A stretch of 5,380 nt of DNA, taken from assembly GCA_905373565.1 (NCBI GenBank), contig CAJPTT010000184.1, positions 1 through 5,380 on the forward strand, in the 5' to 3' direction. Within the stretch, counting starts at the first letter, position 1; every line of letters starts with the position of its first letter. The notes beneath the pieces were generated by a model, which was not told the origin of the DNA, ran no database searches, and was given only the letters and a program-made list of their open reading frames with translations. Source of the DNA: an uncultured Treponema sp. (GTDB lineage Bacteria; Spirochaetota; Spirochaetia; Treponematales; Treponemataceae). Positions 1-5,380 of this stretch are shown one piece after another. Position numbers and translations under genes: made by a program.

Positions 1-611
1 TGGAGAGATTGTGTGGTAAGCTCCTGTACAAAATCCCTGTGCGCACCGTCCTGTAAATCAGAAGCAATCCCATCCGTACAGATAACGGCAGATGTAAATA
101 AGCTGCGCTCATACTTTTTTACTTCCCATTTTGACAACATATTTTCGCTTGTAAGACAATCGGTAGCATTGACAAATGAGTCATCTTTTTCATCCGTCAG
201 CACTACGCTGTCGGTGACATTCTTTCCCAATAGGCAAATCATACCGTCACCCAGCCGTGCCGCCATTATTTCCGTATCCGTTACATAGAGAAAAAGACAG
301 GTAGCAGAACATTTGCTTGCCGGATACGCAGTGAGCGCGCTGATCCAGTAACTCTGAATCAGCATGAGTAAATCGCTAAACGCTATATCGCTCCGGTTCT
401 CAAAGGTCTTTATTGCTCTAATGGCAGCACGGCAGGCTTGCCGAGAACCTGCATCGGCATACGGCTTACTGCCTAATCCGTCCGCAACAACGGCAACTAC
501 CCCATTTTGCGTCTTTCTTATTAAAAAAGCGTCTTGATTGGGAAGGCCGCAGGCTTCATGCGCCGTACCGCGTACTGAAACGCCCCATACTTGTTTTATG
601 TTAGCGTTCAT
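1..611 (-). CDS. PP2C-type Ser/Thr protein phosphatase, 3'-truncated by the window edge
   Basis: Frame translated by hand from an ATG at 611-609; 203 codons are present and the stop lies beyond position 1. The protein shows the PP2C layout: a G-x-x-H segment followed by PNQDAF (residues 24-29, metal-ligand Asp27), VVADGLGSK (41-49, ligand Asp44), a SATCLF strand (102-107), ARLGDG (118-123) and ICTDGIASDL (177-186, ligand Asp180). These are the metal-binding motifs of Mn/Mg-dependent phosphatases that remove phosphate from Ser/Thr. The sequence resembles the PP2C_2 type rather than the SpoIIE/RsbU type. No signal peptide or membrane segment is seen, so it should be cytosolic. Its start overlaps the end of the upstream small vWA gene by 11 nt and has only a weak Shine-Dalgarno sequence, suggesting translational coupling. 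In TerY-P triads such a phosphatase acts with a vWA protein and a Ser/Thr kinase; the kinase may lie just beyond this edge. Domain call firm, pathway inferred. Confidence 0.88.
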   Translation of the reverse strand, partial: MNANIKQVWGVSVRGTAHEACGLPNQDAFLIRKTQNGVVAVVADGLGSKPYADAGSRQACRAAIRAIKTFENRSDIAFSDLLMLIQSYWISALTAYPASKCSATCLFLYVTDTEIMAARLGDGMICLLGKNVTDSVVLTDEKDDSFVNATDCLTSENMLSKWEVKKYERSLFTSAVICTDGIASDLQDGAHRDFVQELTTQSL

Positions 612-987
612 AGAAACCAGCCATATCTTCAAGCGCAAAATAAATATCTTGTGCTCTTATTCCTATTTTCTTATTTATCCGAGCATCGCCTCCGCAATAG
701 ACAACGGTTACTTTCTTTCCGCCGGTATTGCAACGGAGAATAAAATCCTCCGCTGCCGCTTCATAATATCCGTCAGACAAAATAAATGCGCGCTCTATGT
801 GCTGAGTTTCAAAAAGCTGCTGCAGCGCTGAAGCCGAACCGGCCCAATCGCAATATGTCCATTCGACATCCGAAAACCGGTCATCCGTTTCTTTTATCGC
901 TTCAAGCGTATTGCACACATTCTTTACGATCACCGGTTTTGCCAAGCAGCTCATACTGCCGGAAGTATCGGAAATTACATAGATCAC
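601..987 (-). CDS. Minimal vWA-domain protein (128 aa)
   Basis: The protein is little more than one small von Willebrand factor A fold. It opens directly on the first strand and the metal-ion-dependent adhesion site: VISDTSGSMS (residues 4-13) gives the D-x-S-x-S motif with Asp7, Ser9 and Ser11. The third MIDAS element is LSDGYYE (70-76, Asp72). The usual central Thr loop is not obvious; a GSAS stretch (50-53) sits roughly where it might be. At 128 residues it is much shorter than a normal vWA domain (about 180-200), so some helices must be missing. The start is GTG, chosen because a strong AAGGAGG lies 9 nt upstream and the nearby ATG is followed at once by a stop. It lies 17 nt after the larger vWA gene and overlaps the PP2C gene by 11 nt. 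It probably serves as a metal-dependent docking or phosphorylated scaffold protein; its actual partner is unknown. Confidence 0.8.
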   Translation of the reverse strand: MIYVISDTSGSMSCLAKPVIVKNVCNTLEAIKETDDRFSDVEWTYCDWAGSASALQQLFETQHIERAFILSDGYYEAAAEDFILRCNTGGKKVTVVYCGGDARINKKIGIRAQDIYFALEDMAGFYER

Positions 988-996
988 GCTACATTG

Positions 997-1003
997 CCTC
1001 CTT
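997..1003 (-). promoter_or_regulatory. Strong ribosome binding site for the small vWA gene
   Basis: Reads AAGGAGG on the minus strand, 9 nt before a GTG codon at 987-985. It lies 1 nt beyond the stop codon of the preceding vWA gene (1007-1005). It decides the GTG start, because the only ATG between it and the GTG is immediately followed by TAG. Confidence 0.8.
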
Positions 1004-1004
1004 T

Positions 1005-1709
1005 TTAAAAGTCTACCATATCGTCAATAGCTTTGAGAACACTGTTTTGAACCGTATTAGCGTTTCTCGATGCAGCGGTAGAATGAAACGGTAAAAGTTT
1101 ATTCGGATCAGCCGAGCGGGAACGGACGCTTACGCTCATTGTTACCATTTTAAAAAACGTATGAATATCCGCAGCATCTTTTGCCAGAAACACCTTGTTT
1201 TCGGTTCCCTGTAAAAATTTGTTCAGCACCGGATCTTCTTGAGTGGTACCGATTGCCATTGCCATACGATCGCATTTTGCAGTACGCCCGGATGTAATAA
1301 AGGCATTCATCGGCTGTTCCCACGAATCATTCGGTGCACCATCGGAAATAAGCACCACCGTCGGGCGATATCCCTTTGAAGGAATAATTGTTTTATCCTC
1401 TATCATCTCCTTCGCCATGGATAGCGCTGCACCCATAGGCGTATTCCCGTTTGCTTCAAGATGCGGACTGCTTATATCCTTTGCTGGGGTAAGCGGCAAA
1501 GCCAACTGTGCGCCGCCGCCGAAAGTAATAACTGCAACTTGAATCTCCACTTCGCGGGCATTTTCCCCCTTAAATGTATTAATCATAGTCGCAACCGCAT
1601 TATTCAACTCGGTAATTTTTTCGCCAAACATACTTCCGCTGCCGTCCAGCAATAAAATAACGGGAATCGGACGTGCTTTTTCAACGGTAAATTTTGATGG
1701 ATCAAACAT
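1005..1709 (-). CDS. TerY-like vWA-domain protein (234 aa)
   Basis: A cytosolic von Willebrand factor A protein of the TerY type. All three MIDAS elements are visible: LLLDGSGSMFG (residues 19-29; Asp22, Ser24, Ser26), NGNTPMGAAL (88-97; Thr90) and LISDGAPND (120-128; Asp123). Together they bind a divalent metal used to hold partner proteins. The length is close to that of TerY (a little over 200 aa). No transmembrane segment or signal peptide is seen, unlike BatA/BatB-type vWA proteins. The C-terminal 40 residues are rich in Ser, Arg and Asn (for example SVSVRSRSAD) and could be a phosphorylated tail, which is inference. The frame is open upstream to 1763, but the ATG at 1709 is chosen because AAGGAG lies 9 nt before it and the MIDAS then falls at the usual distance from the N-terminus. 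It is followed by a second vWA gene and a PP2C gene, the arrangement seen in TerY-P triads. Confidence 0.88.
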   Translation of the reverse strand: MFDPSKFTVEKARPIPVILLLDGSGSMFGEKITELNNAVATMINTFKGENAREVEIQVAVITFGGGAQLALPLTPAKDISSPHLEANGNTPMGAALSMAKEMIEDKTIIPSKGYRPTVVLISDGAPNDSWEQPMNAFITSGRTAKCDRMAMAIGTTQEDPVLNKFLQGTENKVFLAKDAADIHTFFKMVTMSVSVRSRSADPNKLLPFHSTAASRNANTVQNSVLKAIDDMVDF

Positions 1710-1718
1710 ACTTCTTAT

Positions 1719-1724
1719 CTCCTT
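1719..1724 (-). promoter_or_regulatory. Ribosome binding site fixing the TerY-like vWA start
   Basis: AAGGAG on the minus strand, 9 nt from the ATG at 1709-1707. It favours this start over the upstream in-frame ATG codons at 1763 and 1745, whose extra N-terminal residues (18 in the longest form) have no resemblance to a vWA N-terminus. Confidence 0.75.
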
Positions 1725-1797
1725 ATGTAAGCATCTGCTCAGCATGATATACCAACAGAGCACTCTTAATTGTATATTAGAATAATAGGTTATCTAA

Positions 1798-2730
1798 TTA
1801 CAAAGTTGACACTTTTTTGCGTATCTCTTTCAAAAAAGTATTCAGCATTCTGCTTGCATCGGTTTTATCGCGGTTAAACCGTGCGGCTATTTCTTGCTGT
1901 GAAGGGAGGCGATTCCCGGCTGCGCACACACCCCGCAGCTCATCGAATAAAACAGTATCTACAAATAAGAAATCCACCTGCGTACCGGAAGCTTTTAAAA
2001 GACTGTCCAATGCAGGATAAAACTCCCGTGTCAGCAATGCGGATAAATACGGTTTTATCCGCTTCTGTTTTACCTTAAAGCATTCGTTAATGACGGCAAA
2101 TTGTTTTATTCGTTCTTCAGTTTCAAGCCGACTATCATAGTCGCATTCGGGATTCCCGATATCGGATTTACAAGATGCAAGAACGCTAATCTCTGTTCCG
2201 TTTATAACCGATATGTCGGGAGTAATTTTTGTTAAGCCGAAGTCAATCGCCTGACGAATCTCCTTCTCCGATTTCCCCAATAATTTTCCGATTTGGAACA
2301 GTTTTTCGGTATCAGAAACATCATAACCCCGCGCTTGAGCAAGGCTTATAATTTTATTCCACAGTTGCGATATCTTGAGCGGAATCGTTAAGCCTCGCAG
2401 TTTGGTCTTTTTTCGTTCTCGTGCAATTTCATGTTTAACCGCTGCGTTGATATAATGCAAAAAAGGTTTGCCGACGTCGGGTTTATAGCCTTCAATGCAC
2501 TTGCCGATACATTCATTGATTACGCCGCTGTATACGGAATATATCCGTTCTCCGCTGATTTCTCTCCGTCTATAGAGTACCTTATAATACTTCCACAAAG
2601 CGATCCATAATTCTCCTTTTTTAGATTCACGGATGGCATAATATTCTTCATCGCTCTTATTTAAATAGAAAAAATCTTCTGCTGCTTGCTGTATACGCGT
2701 TTCGTATTCGCTCCGGTTTGGTTCACTCAT
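1798..2730 (-). CDS. Divergent sigma-70-like transcription factor (310 aa)
   Basis: Probably a soluble DNA-binding protein related to sigma-70 factors, but far from housekeeping types. Residues about 64-110 resemble region 2: a helical stretch, then GKPFLHYINAAVKHEIARE (87-105), like the G-x-F-x-x-Y...IR..I.R pattern of regions 2.3-2.4. A basic RKKTK follows, then TIPLKISQLWNKI (115-127), like the start of region 3. Residues 139-164 (SDTEKL...LGKSEKEIRQAI) match the region 3 helix pattern in which an 'L-G-x-S-x-x-E-I' segment follows. A long acidic, Ser/Cys-containing linker (165-205) comes next. The C-terminus (275-308, LPSQQEIAARFNRDKTDASR) has a helix-turn-helix pattern in the place of region 4. 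The start ATG has AAGGA 8 nt upstream, overlapping the stop of the CARF gene 11 nt away, so the two are probably co-translated. It could instead be a non-sigma helix-turn-helix regulator. It is likely the output of the operon (inference). Confidence 0.65.
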   Translation of the reverse strand: MSEPNRSEYETRIQQAAEDFFYLNKSDEEYYAIRESKKGELWIALWKYYKVLYRRREISGERIYSVYSGVINECIGKCIEGYKPDVGKPFLHYINAAVKHEIARERKKTKLRGLTIPLKISQLWNKIISLAQARGYDVSDTEKLFQIGKLLGKSEKEIRQAIDFGLTKITPDISVINGTEISVLASCKSDIGNPECDYDSRLETEERIKQFAVINECFKVKQKRIKPYLSALLTREFYPALDSLLKASGTQVDFLFVDTVLFDELRGVCAAGNRLPSQQEIAARFNRDKTDASRMLNTFLKEIRKKVSTL

Positions 2731-2738
2731 CGAAAATA

Positions 2739-2743
2739 TCCTT
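2739..2743 (-). promoter_or_regulatory. Ribosome binding site overlapping the CARF stop codon
   Basis: AAGGA on the minus strand shares two bases with the TAA stop (2744-2742) of the CARF gene and lies 8 nt before the ATG of the sigma-like gene. This placement suggests that ribosomes finishing the CARF gene help start the sigma-like gene, fixing their relative dose. Confidence 0.6.
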
Positions 2744-3356
2744 ACAGTGCGAAGAATGTATCGATAGCTTTAATCGCAGCTTGTTCGTTAGGTGCCTCCA
2801 TCGCCGCAGTTAAGGAATCAAGATAATAGAGCGGCGTTAAATCGTATAAAACTTGCGTTCCTGCTTTAATTTGCCCGCCTTCAAATTCAACCTTACCGTA
2901 TATAATATACTTGATATTCGCGTTAAAGAACTTTTCGGCAAAATGCAGCGCACAAAATAAAACTATCGGTAACGTTTTTTGCCCGTATGTTATATCCGCT
3001 ATAATTTCAGCTCCGGGTTCCGGAAAATCAAGCAGTTTTCTAAAACGCATCTCATGCGTTTCTTTATCCTCAGTAAAGGATTCAACTATATCATAAAAAG
3101 AAATGTTGGCTCCGATAGCCTTGTTAACGGATTCGAGCTCAGCCCGGAATCTCTCTGCATTTTGCTTACTTGCACCTGTATCATTCATCAGGCGAACAAC
3201 TTTTACGGTCTCGCCTTTCTGCATCGTTTTTGCCAGTACCGAATTAACCGGAAAAGATACCGCCCCTTCATACTCAATAACCTTATTACCCGCAACCGGA
3301 TAATGAAGCGCCTCAATATGTTCCTTTATAGGAATAGTTGTAAAAATTATTTTCAT
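2742..3356 (-). CDS. Stand-alone CARF-domain protein, TM1812/Csx1-like (204 aa)
   Basis: Read as a single CARF (CRISPR-associated Rossmann fold) domain. The key segment is ADITYGQKTLPI (residues 120-131), matching the D-x-T-x-G-x-x-x-x-P signature loop of the TM1812/Csx1 group. It is followed by a helix (VLFCALHFAEKF, 132-143), the strand IKYIIYGKVEF (148-158) and YDLTPLYYLDSL (171-182), the expected order of elements after that loop. The N-terminus starts on a strand (MKIIFTTIPI), and KVVRLMNDTGASKQNAERF (52-70) fits the nucleotide-facing turn and helix. No HEPN, nuclease, wHTH, Lon or membrane domain is attached, so it must act by dimerising and contacting a partner, or as a ring nuclease that degrades its ligand. 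CARF domains bind cyclic oligoadenylates or similar nucleotides. The start ATG has GAGG 6 nt upstream. It is the first gene of the cassette, followed after 11 nt by a sigma-like gene. Family call good; ligand not determinable here. Confidence 0.75.
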   Translation of the reverse strand: MKIIFTTIPIKEHIEALHYPVAGNKVIEYEGAVSFPVNSVLAKTMQKGETVKVVRLMNDTGASKQNAERFRAELESVNKAIGANISFYDIVESFTEDKETHEMRFRKLLDFPEPGAEIIADITYGQKTLPIVLFCALHFAEKFFNANIKYIIYGKVEFEGGQIKAGTQVLYDLTPLYYLDSLTAAMEAPNEQAAIKAIDTFFAL

Positions 3357-3362
3357 ACAATA

Positions 3363-3366
3363 CCTC
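3363..3366 (-). promoter_or_regulatory. Ribosome binding site of the CARF gene
   Basis: GAGG on the minus strand, 6 nt before the ATG at 3356-3354. It supports that start; no other in-frame start with a comparable site was seen nearby. Confidence 0.5.
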
Positions 3367-3401
3367 GTTTAAATCTCTAAAATAAAAAGTAGCTTAATAG
3401 T

Positions 3402-3407
3402 ATTATA
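3402..3407 (-). promoter_or_regulatory. Possible -10 element upstream of the CARF operon
   Basis: A perfect TATAAT on the minus strand, 45 nt upstream of the CARF start codon, inside a very AT-rich patch (about 3380-3420). No good -35 hexamer stands 16-18 nt upstream; the nearest candidates are CAACTT (17 nt) and GTCAAC (19 nt). In such AT-rich sequence a TATAAT can arise by chance, so this is only the best-placed candidate for the operon promoter. It might need an activator or an alternative sigma factor. Confidence 0.35.
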
Positions 3408-3442
3408 TAATATATAGAAGAATAAAGTTGACGGTTTATAAG

Positions 3443-3475
3443 AAAAAATACAATAAGGCGGGAGAAAACTCCCCG
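3443..3475 (-). terminator. Weak intrinsic-terminator-like hairpin between the chemoreceptor and CARF genes
   Basis: On the minus strand GGGAG-TTTT-CTCCC forms a 5-bp G+C-rich stem with a 4-nt loop (3460-3473), extendable by one C-G pair across a bulged base. A run of six T (3448-3443) follows, but about 10 nt after the stem rather than directly. The structure lies roughly 165 nt after the chemoreceptor stop and 100 nt before the CARF start, so it could end the chemoreceptor transcript and separate the two units. The short stem and displaced T-run make it weak. Confidence 0.35.
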
Positions 3476-3499
3476 ATTAAAAGCTTGCGCTACCCCCTG

Positions 3500-3634
3500 A
3501 TATGTTGTGCCATTTGTCAATAGCAAAACAATAAAAAATCCTCTTTGTATGAGGTAATGTCTCATACGGGTGATGCTATCATCATCTATCTTGTCGCTCA
3601 ATCCTCGTTTTTACAAACCGTTGGCACAACATAT
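3500..3634. repeat. 135-bp segment bounded by a perfect 13-bp inverted repeat, with nested hairpins
   Basis: The arm ATATGTTGTGCCA (3500-3512) is matched exactly in inverted orientation by TGGCACAACATAT (3622-3634). Next to them TTTGT (3513-3517) and ACAAA (3613-3617) can pair too, across a 4-nt bulge. Inside are two further stems: GTATGAG/CTCATAC (3547-3553 with 3561-3567, 7-nt loop) and GGTGATG/CATCATC (3569-3575 with 3580-3586, one G-T pair, 4-nt loop). As RNA this would fold as a closing stem with two hairpin branches. The right arm starts 3 bp after the chemoreceptor stop codon. It could be a small structured RNA or 3' untranslated element, or a short non-autonomous mobile element with terminal inverted repeats. 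No clear target-site duplication longer than 2 bp flanks it. Confidence 0.6.
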
Positions 3635-3637
3635 TGT

Positions 3638-5380
3638 CTAATTCACCTTAAATTTTTCCATTTCAACTGTAAGACTATCAATGCTCTGTTTATTTTTTTG
3701 CGTGATGCCATTGACTTCCTGTACGGCGGTATTAATTTGTACGGCTCCCGATGCCATCTCATTCATACCGCAGGCGATCGTGTCGGATAAGGCTGCAAGC
3801 AGCTTCATTTCGTTGGAAATAGCCGTACTGCCTTTCAGCATTTCTTGCGAAACGGCCTGTACTTCGTGCGTCATATCTCCGATTTTATCCATTGCCTGCA
3901 CAATATGCATACTGCCGCTTTTTTGTTCCTGCATTGCATGCATAATCACCTGCTCTTGAGTTTTTGTTTTTTCGACAAGATCGAATATTGCATCAAATTG
4001 CACTTCGGTTGATTCTGCCGAAGCGGTAACCTGTTCAATCTTTGTTTTTAATTCTTTCAAAATTTTCGTGATGTTCTTTCCGTGATTACTGGATTCTTCG
4101 GCAAGTTTTCGTATTTCACCGGCAACAACGGCAAAGCCTTTTCCCGCCTCACCTGCATGAGCGGCTTCAATCGCGGCATTCATTGCAAGTAAATTAGTTT
4201 GCGCCGCAATATTTTGAATGACGCTGCTGGTTTCCAACAGAATTTCGGAGCTTTCATCGACGGCCTTGCTTAAACTAACGGATTCTAAGACAACCGTTTT
4301 GCCGCCCGCGGTCGCTTTGTTTAATTCATCAAGAATCCGCATATTTTGCTCTATCCCGACATTGACGGTTTGAATACTGTTAGCCATCCGATCAATGGAG
4401 ATACGCGAATCATCTACCGCTTCCGTTTGCACATTGACATGCGCATCCAGTTTTTCAATGGTACGGGTAATCGCTTGCAGCGAGGTGCCGATTTCGATAA
4501 CGCTCTTTGACTGGGTCATTACTTGTTTTTTTATGTTTTCGATATTGGTGTTGATTTCATATACGGCGCTCGCCGTTTCCGTCATATTTGCGGAAAGTTC
4601 CTGACCTACTTCAAAGAGCACATTTGCACTCTCTTTTACCGTAAAAATAAGAACACGGACATTATCAACCGACTGATTAAAATCTCTGCTCATCATACCT
4701 ATTTCGTTCGAAGACAGCACTTCCATCCGTTTCGTAAAGTCTCCGCTGCGGAGGTGGGCAAATACTTTTGAGGTTTTAAGAATCGGTTTAATGACTTGCC
4801 GGTGTATAAACAAGATAAAAGCTCCGATTGACATAATGACAATAATGAGCAATATCAAGGTTGTTATGCCATAGATATCCAATAAGAGGTAGGATTGTGC
4901 GACAACGGTATCCATTCTCGCATTAATAAGACTGAAAAATTCATTCAAAGGCGCCATAATATCGGCAACCGTTTGGTGATAAGCGGCATCATGCAGTATT
5001 CTAATTGCAAAATTTTGCGCTGTTTCGCCTTGCTGCGGTTCCATTTGGCCTGCGGCGCACGTGTGCGATAGAACACTGTCCATAGCCTGTTTTTCACATT
5101 CGGTTAATTTTTCGGAATAACCGCTTGCCGCGTTCAAAAGAGCCATCTCTTGCGCATTACACTGTAATTCAACCAATAAGTCGTGCCGGGTAATCGTCCT
5201 TCCGGGAAATAATTTTGCATCGACTGTCTGAGGCCGCGGCCGCTCACCGTTAATCCATTGTACAATAGTAAGATATTCTTGGCGGTATTGTTCGTTACCG
5301 GTTACCGCAAATAATCTGCATAACCGCGTTAAATCTTGCGATGTTTGCTTGATCTCGTTGGAGGCAAGTATGAGCAATTC
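3638..5380 (-). CDS. Methyl-accepting chemotaxis protein, 5'-truncated by the window edge
   Basis: An inner-membrane chemoreceptor that relays ligand binding to the CheA/CheW kinase complex. The frame is open through base 5380, so the first transmembrane helix and the true start lie outside; numbering here counts from the TTG codon at 5377. Residues 1-165 are the periplasmic helical sensor domain (RLCRLFAVTGNEQYRQEY near 19-36, with a W-x-N-G and PRP stretch at 41-49). Residues about 168-192 are the second membrane helix. A HAMP linker follows (VIKPILK... to about 245). A long coiled coil then surrounds the signalling tip, IAAQTNLLAMNAAIEAAHAG (390-409) and FAVVAGEIRKLAEES (415-429), the most conserved part of the family. 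The C-terminus ends in KFKVN without a CheR-docking pentapeptide such as NWETF. The stop is TAG at 3640-3638. A 281-bp gap with a hairpin separates it from the CARF operon, so it is probably an independent gene. The ligand is unknown. Confidence 0.95.
   Translation of the reverse strand, partial: ELLILASNEIKQTSQDLTRLCRLFAVTGNEQYRQEYLTIVQWINGERPRPQTVDAKLFPGRTITRHDLLVELQCNAQEMALLNAASGYSEKLTECEKQAMDSVLSHTCAAGQMEPQQGETAQNFAIRILHDAAYHQTVADIMAPLNEFFSLINARMDTVVAQSYLLLDIYGITTLILLIIVIMSIGAFILFIHRQVIKPILKTSKVFAHLRSGDFTKRMEVLSSNEIGMMSRDFNQSVDNVRVLIFTVKESANVLFEVGQELSANMTETASAVYEINTNIENIKKQVMTQSKSVIEIGTSLQAITRTIEKLDAHVNVQTEAVDDSRISIDRMANSIQTVNVGIEQNMRILDELNKATAGGKTVVLESVSLSKAVDESSEILLETSSVIQNIAAQTNLLAMNAAIEAAHAGEAGKGFAVVAGEIRKLAEESSNHGKNITKILKELKTKIEQVTASAESTEVQFDAIFDLVEKTKTQEQVIMHAMQEQKSGSMHIVQAMDKIGDMTHEVQAVSQEMLKGSTAISNEMKLLAALSDTIACGMNEMASGAVQINTAVQEVNGITQKNKQSIDSLTVEMEKFKVN

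Noticed and set aside
538..831. Plus-strand open frame of 97 codons across the PP2C/small vWA junction
   Set aside because: It lies antisense to two overlapping genes with recognisable active-site motifs, and its translation looks like a shadow.
1710..1763. Upstream extension of the TerY-like vWA protein to the ATG at 1763
   Set aside because: The added residues do not resemble the family, while an AAGGAG sits at proper spacing before the ATG at 1709.
2979..3380. Plus-strand open frame of 133 codons opposite the CARF gene
   Set aside because: It mirrors the antisense of a gene with clear domain motifs, shows no recognisable motif of its own and has no convincing ribosome binding site.
3428..3456. 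Plus-strand promoter TTGACG with TACAAT
   Set aside because: The spacer is only 15 nt and no plus-strand gene follows, so it is probably chance in AT-rich sequence.
3492..3520. TTGACA on the minus strand (3520-3515) as a -35 element
   Set aside because: The position 17 nt downstream reads GGGGGT, and no -10-like hexamer occurs at 16-18 nt spacing.
3539..3610. CRISPR remnant, from GAGGATT occurring twice near a CARF gene
   Set aside because: Only a 7-base core is shared, about 60 nt apart, with no repeat of normal length and no further units.
3500..3640. Integron attC recombination site
   Set aside because: The size and inverted repeat are suggestive and GCACAAC/GTTGTGC are near the core motif, but the outer RYYYAAC and GTTRRRY boxes are not in the right order or place.

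Overview
This window most resembles the chromosome of a host-associated spirochaete, probably Treponema. That rests on the style of the chemoreceptor and a moderate G+C content judged by eye; nothing in the window proves the genus. All convincing genes lie on the minus strand, so transcription runs from high to low coordinates. Both outermost genes are cut by the window edges.

From right to left: (1) 5380-3638 holds most of a methyl-accepting chemotaxis protein that lacks its N-terminus. (2) 3637-3357 is a 281-bp intergenic stretch. It carries a perfect 13-bp inverted repeat enclosing two smaller hairpins, an isolated G+C-rich hairpin, an AT-rich promoter-like patch, and possibly the remnant of a transposase-like helix-turn-helix. 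(3) 3356-1 is a compact cassette of five genes: a stand-alone CARF-domain (TM1812/Csx1-like) sensor, a divergent sigma-70-like protein, a TerY-type von Willebrand factor A (vWA) protein, a minimal second vWA protein, and a PP2C-type protein phosphatase that runs off the left edge. The gaps between them are 11, 88 and 17 nt, followed by an 11-nt overlap, which indicates one operon with translational coupling.

The vWA plus PP2C pair matches the core of the TerY-phosphorylation (TerY-P) triad, in which a TerY-like vWA protein, a PP2C phosphatase and a Ser/Thr kinase occur together. The kinase would be expected just beyond position 1. The unusual part is that this module sits behind a CARF protein and a sigma-like factor. 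CARF domains bind cyclic oligoadenylate or related nucleotide second messengers, and in CRISPR-linked pathways such as CalpL-CalpT-CalpS a CARF sensor controls a sigma factor.

The working hypothesis is a signalling system, perhaps for defence or stress. In it, a nucleotide signal read by the CARF protein, together with reversible phosphorylation of vWA proteins, controls a dedicated transcription factor. The domain calls come from motifs read in the sequence; the link between them is inference. No CRISPR array, Cas gene, tRNA or rRNA is visible here.
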